A DNA stretch of 7,296 bases. Source: CAZDGB01 sp964504645 (GTDB lineage Bacteria; Planctomycetota; Planctomycetia; Planctomycetales; Planctomycetaceae). Below the pieces are notes generated by a model. The model saw only the letters and a program-made list of their open reading frames with translations, did not search any database and had not been told where the DNA came from. Both the position numbers and the translations under genes were made by a program. The DNA lies in contig CAZDGB010000343.1 in NCBI GenBank assembly GCA_964504645.1, forward strand, positions 1-7,296, read 5' to 3'. Below, in pieces: positions 6,442 to 7,296 of this stretch (positions within the stretch are counted from its first letter, which is position 1; each line of letters opens with the position of its first letter).

Positions 6442-7227
6442 TTACAACGACGCCAGGAACCGCCGAATGGCCGCGTTCACCGCGTGCGGTTGTTCCAGCG
6501 GGGCCATGTGGCCGGCGAGCGGGATTTGCGCGAATTCGCCCTGCGGCAGCGCCGCCGACATCGCCCGCATGTCGTCCGGCTTGATGATGCGGTCTTCCGC
6601 CCCGGCGATCACCAGCGCGGGGACGTCGATCGTCTTCAAGAGCGGCGTCGAATCGGGCCGCGCGGCCATCGCCCGTTGAGCCGCGGCGATCGTTTCCGGC
6701 GGCGTCGCCAGCATGATCTTTTGCGTCTCGTCGATCTCCGCGCGGGACGTGGCGGAATCGAACAGTTTCGGCAACATCGCATCGGCGGCGATACGCGTCC
6801 CTTCCTTCAACACGCGATCGGCCATGTCGCGCCGCGCCTGAGCCGCTTCGGGGACATCCGCCGCGGCTTTCGTATCGCAGAGAATCAGCGCCCGCACGCG
6901 GCCGGCGTACTTCTCCCAAAAACGAAACGCGATGTACCCACCCATCGACAGCCCGCACAGCACCACCGGCTCGCTGATCTTCAGTCCGTCGAGCAACCGG
7001 GCGAGATCGTCGGCGTAGTCCTGCAACGAGTCCGCCTGTTTCGCCGCGGCCGACTGTCCGAACCCCCGCAGATCGGGAATGACGACCTGATGCGTCGTGC
7101 GGAATTCGGTCCGCTGGTATTTCCACATCGCGCCGCTGAGCGGAAAACCGTGGACGAACAGAATCGGCGCTCCCTGGCCTTCGTGAATCACGTGCAACTC
7201 GACCTGACCGACGGGCTGGGATGACAT
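6442..7227 (-). CDS. Alpha/beta-fold hydrolase
   Basis: A 261-residue alpha/beta hydrolase, a normal length for single-domain members. Visible: oxyanion-hole HGFPL (26-30), DLRGFGQS (52-59), nucleophile elbow GLSMGGY with Ser94 (92-98), the acid Asp212 in IAGAEDRIIKP, and catalytic His240 in AGHMAPLEQP. All three triad residues are present. The family includes esterases, lactonases, C-C hydrolases and non-haem haloperoxidases; the sequence does not settle which. There is no signal peptide, so it is probably cytosolic. The ATG at 7227 has AAGGAG 9 bases upstream. It has its own promoter-like sequence and a terminator, so it appears to be a separate unit from the carrier-protein cluster; a role in releasing products from the carrier is possible but not shown. 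Confidence 0.93.
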   Translation of the reverse strand: MSSQPVGQVELHVIHEGQGAPILFVHGFPLSGAMWKYQRTEFRTTHQVVIPDLRGFGQSAAAKQADSLQDYADDLARLLDGLKISEPVVLCGLSMGGYIAFRFWEKYAGRVRALILCDTKAAADVPEAAQARRDMADRVLKEGTRIAADAMLPKLFDSATSRAEIDETQKIMLATPPETIAAAQRAMAARPDSTPLLKTIDVPALVIAGAEDRIIKPDDMRAMSAALPQGEFAQIPLAGHMAPLEQPHAVNAAIRRFLASL

Positions 7228-7236
7228 GGCGGACGT

Positions 7237-7242
7237 CTCCTT
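7237..7242 (-). promoter_or_regulatory. Shine-Dalgarno of the alpha/beta hydrolase
   Basis: AAGGAG on the minus strand, 9 bases before the ATG at 7227. It is near-consensus and the strongest such site in the window. Confidence 0.8.
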
Positions 7243-7271
7243 GAGGGCGAAGGATCGTAGGAATTCCGCTA

Positions 7272-7277
7272 ATTATA
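7272..7277 (-). promoter_or_regulatory. Putative -10 box of the alpha/beta hydrolase promoter
   Basis: The minus strand reads TATAAT exactly, in a locally AT-rich patch of otherwise GC-rich DNA, about 45 bases before the start codon. The matching -35 would lie at or past the window edge, so the promoter cannot be confirmed. Confidence 0.5.
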
Positions 7278-7296
7278 TGCGACATTCGTGCCAGAC

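Noticed and set aside
6424..7224. 266-codon plus-strand frame and the 355-codon minus-strand frame (7285-6218) overlapping the hydrolase
   Set aside because: Both are shadows of the alpha/beta hydrolase, whose frame alone has a full catalytic triad and a proper ribosome binding site.

Overview
The window comes from a GC-rich bacterium. The intergenic repeat with CGCAGATTT-type and GCGCAAAA-type units, and the tight operon packing, suggest a planctomycete or a relative (Planctomycetota/Verrucomicrobiota). This is an impression from sequence style, not a proof. All genes supported here lie on the minus strand; the long plus-strand reading frames are shadows.

Reading in the direction of transcription (right to left): an alpha/beta hydrolase (7227-6442) with a visible TATAAT -10 box and an AAGGAG Shine-Dalgarno forms its own unit, closed by a hairpin at 6390-6419. 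A 328-base gap (6114-6441) follows, containing four hairpins and the leader of the next unit. Then comes a five-gene cluster: a stand-alone carrier protein (6113-5835), a 213-base spacer holding a large inverted repeat (5650-5821), a divergent acyl-CoA dehydrogenase-like flavoprotein (5621-4422), a truncated class II aminoacyl-tRNA-synthetase homologue of the amino acid:[carrier protein] ligase type (4418-3492), a DUF1839 protein (3495-2476) and a family 2 glycoside hydrolase resembling beta-mannosidases (2455 to beyond base 1). The last four genes are separated by 3 bases, a 4-base overlap and 20 bases.

The cluster is best read as an amino acid:[carrier protein] system. The synthetase homologue would adenylate a small amino acid and load it on the phosphopantetheine arm of the carrier protein. 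The flavoprotein could then act on the tethered aminoacyl group. The DUF1839 protein, which shows a Cys/His pattern reminiscent of C39/BtrH-like acyltransferases, could pass the group to an acceptor. The cytosolic-looking glycosidase hints that the acceptor or product carries a sugar. To my knowledge the ligase and carrier biochemistry is established for homologues (notably from Bradyrhizobium), while the end product and the roles of the other three proteins are not. This is the most interesting content of the window.
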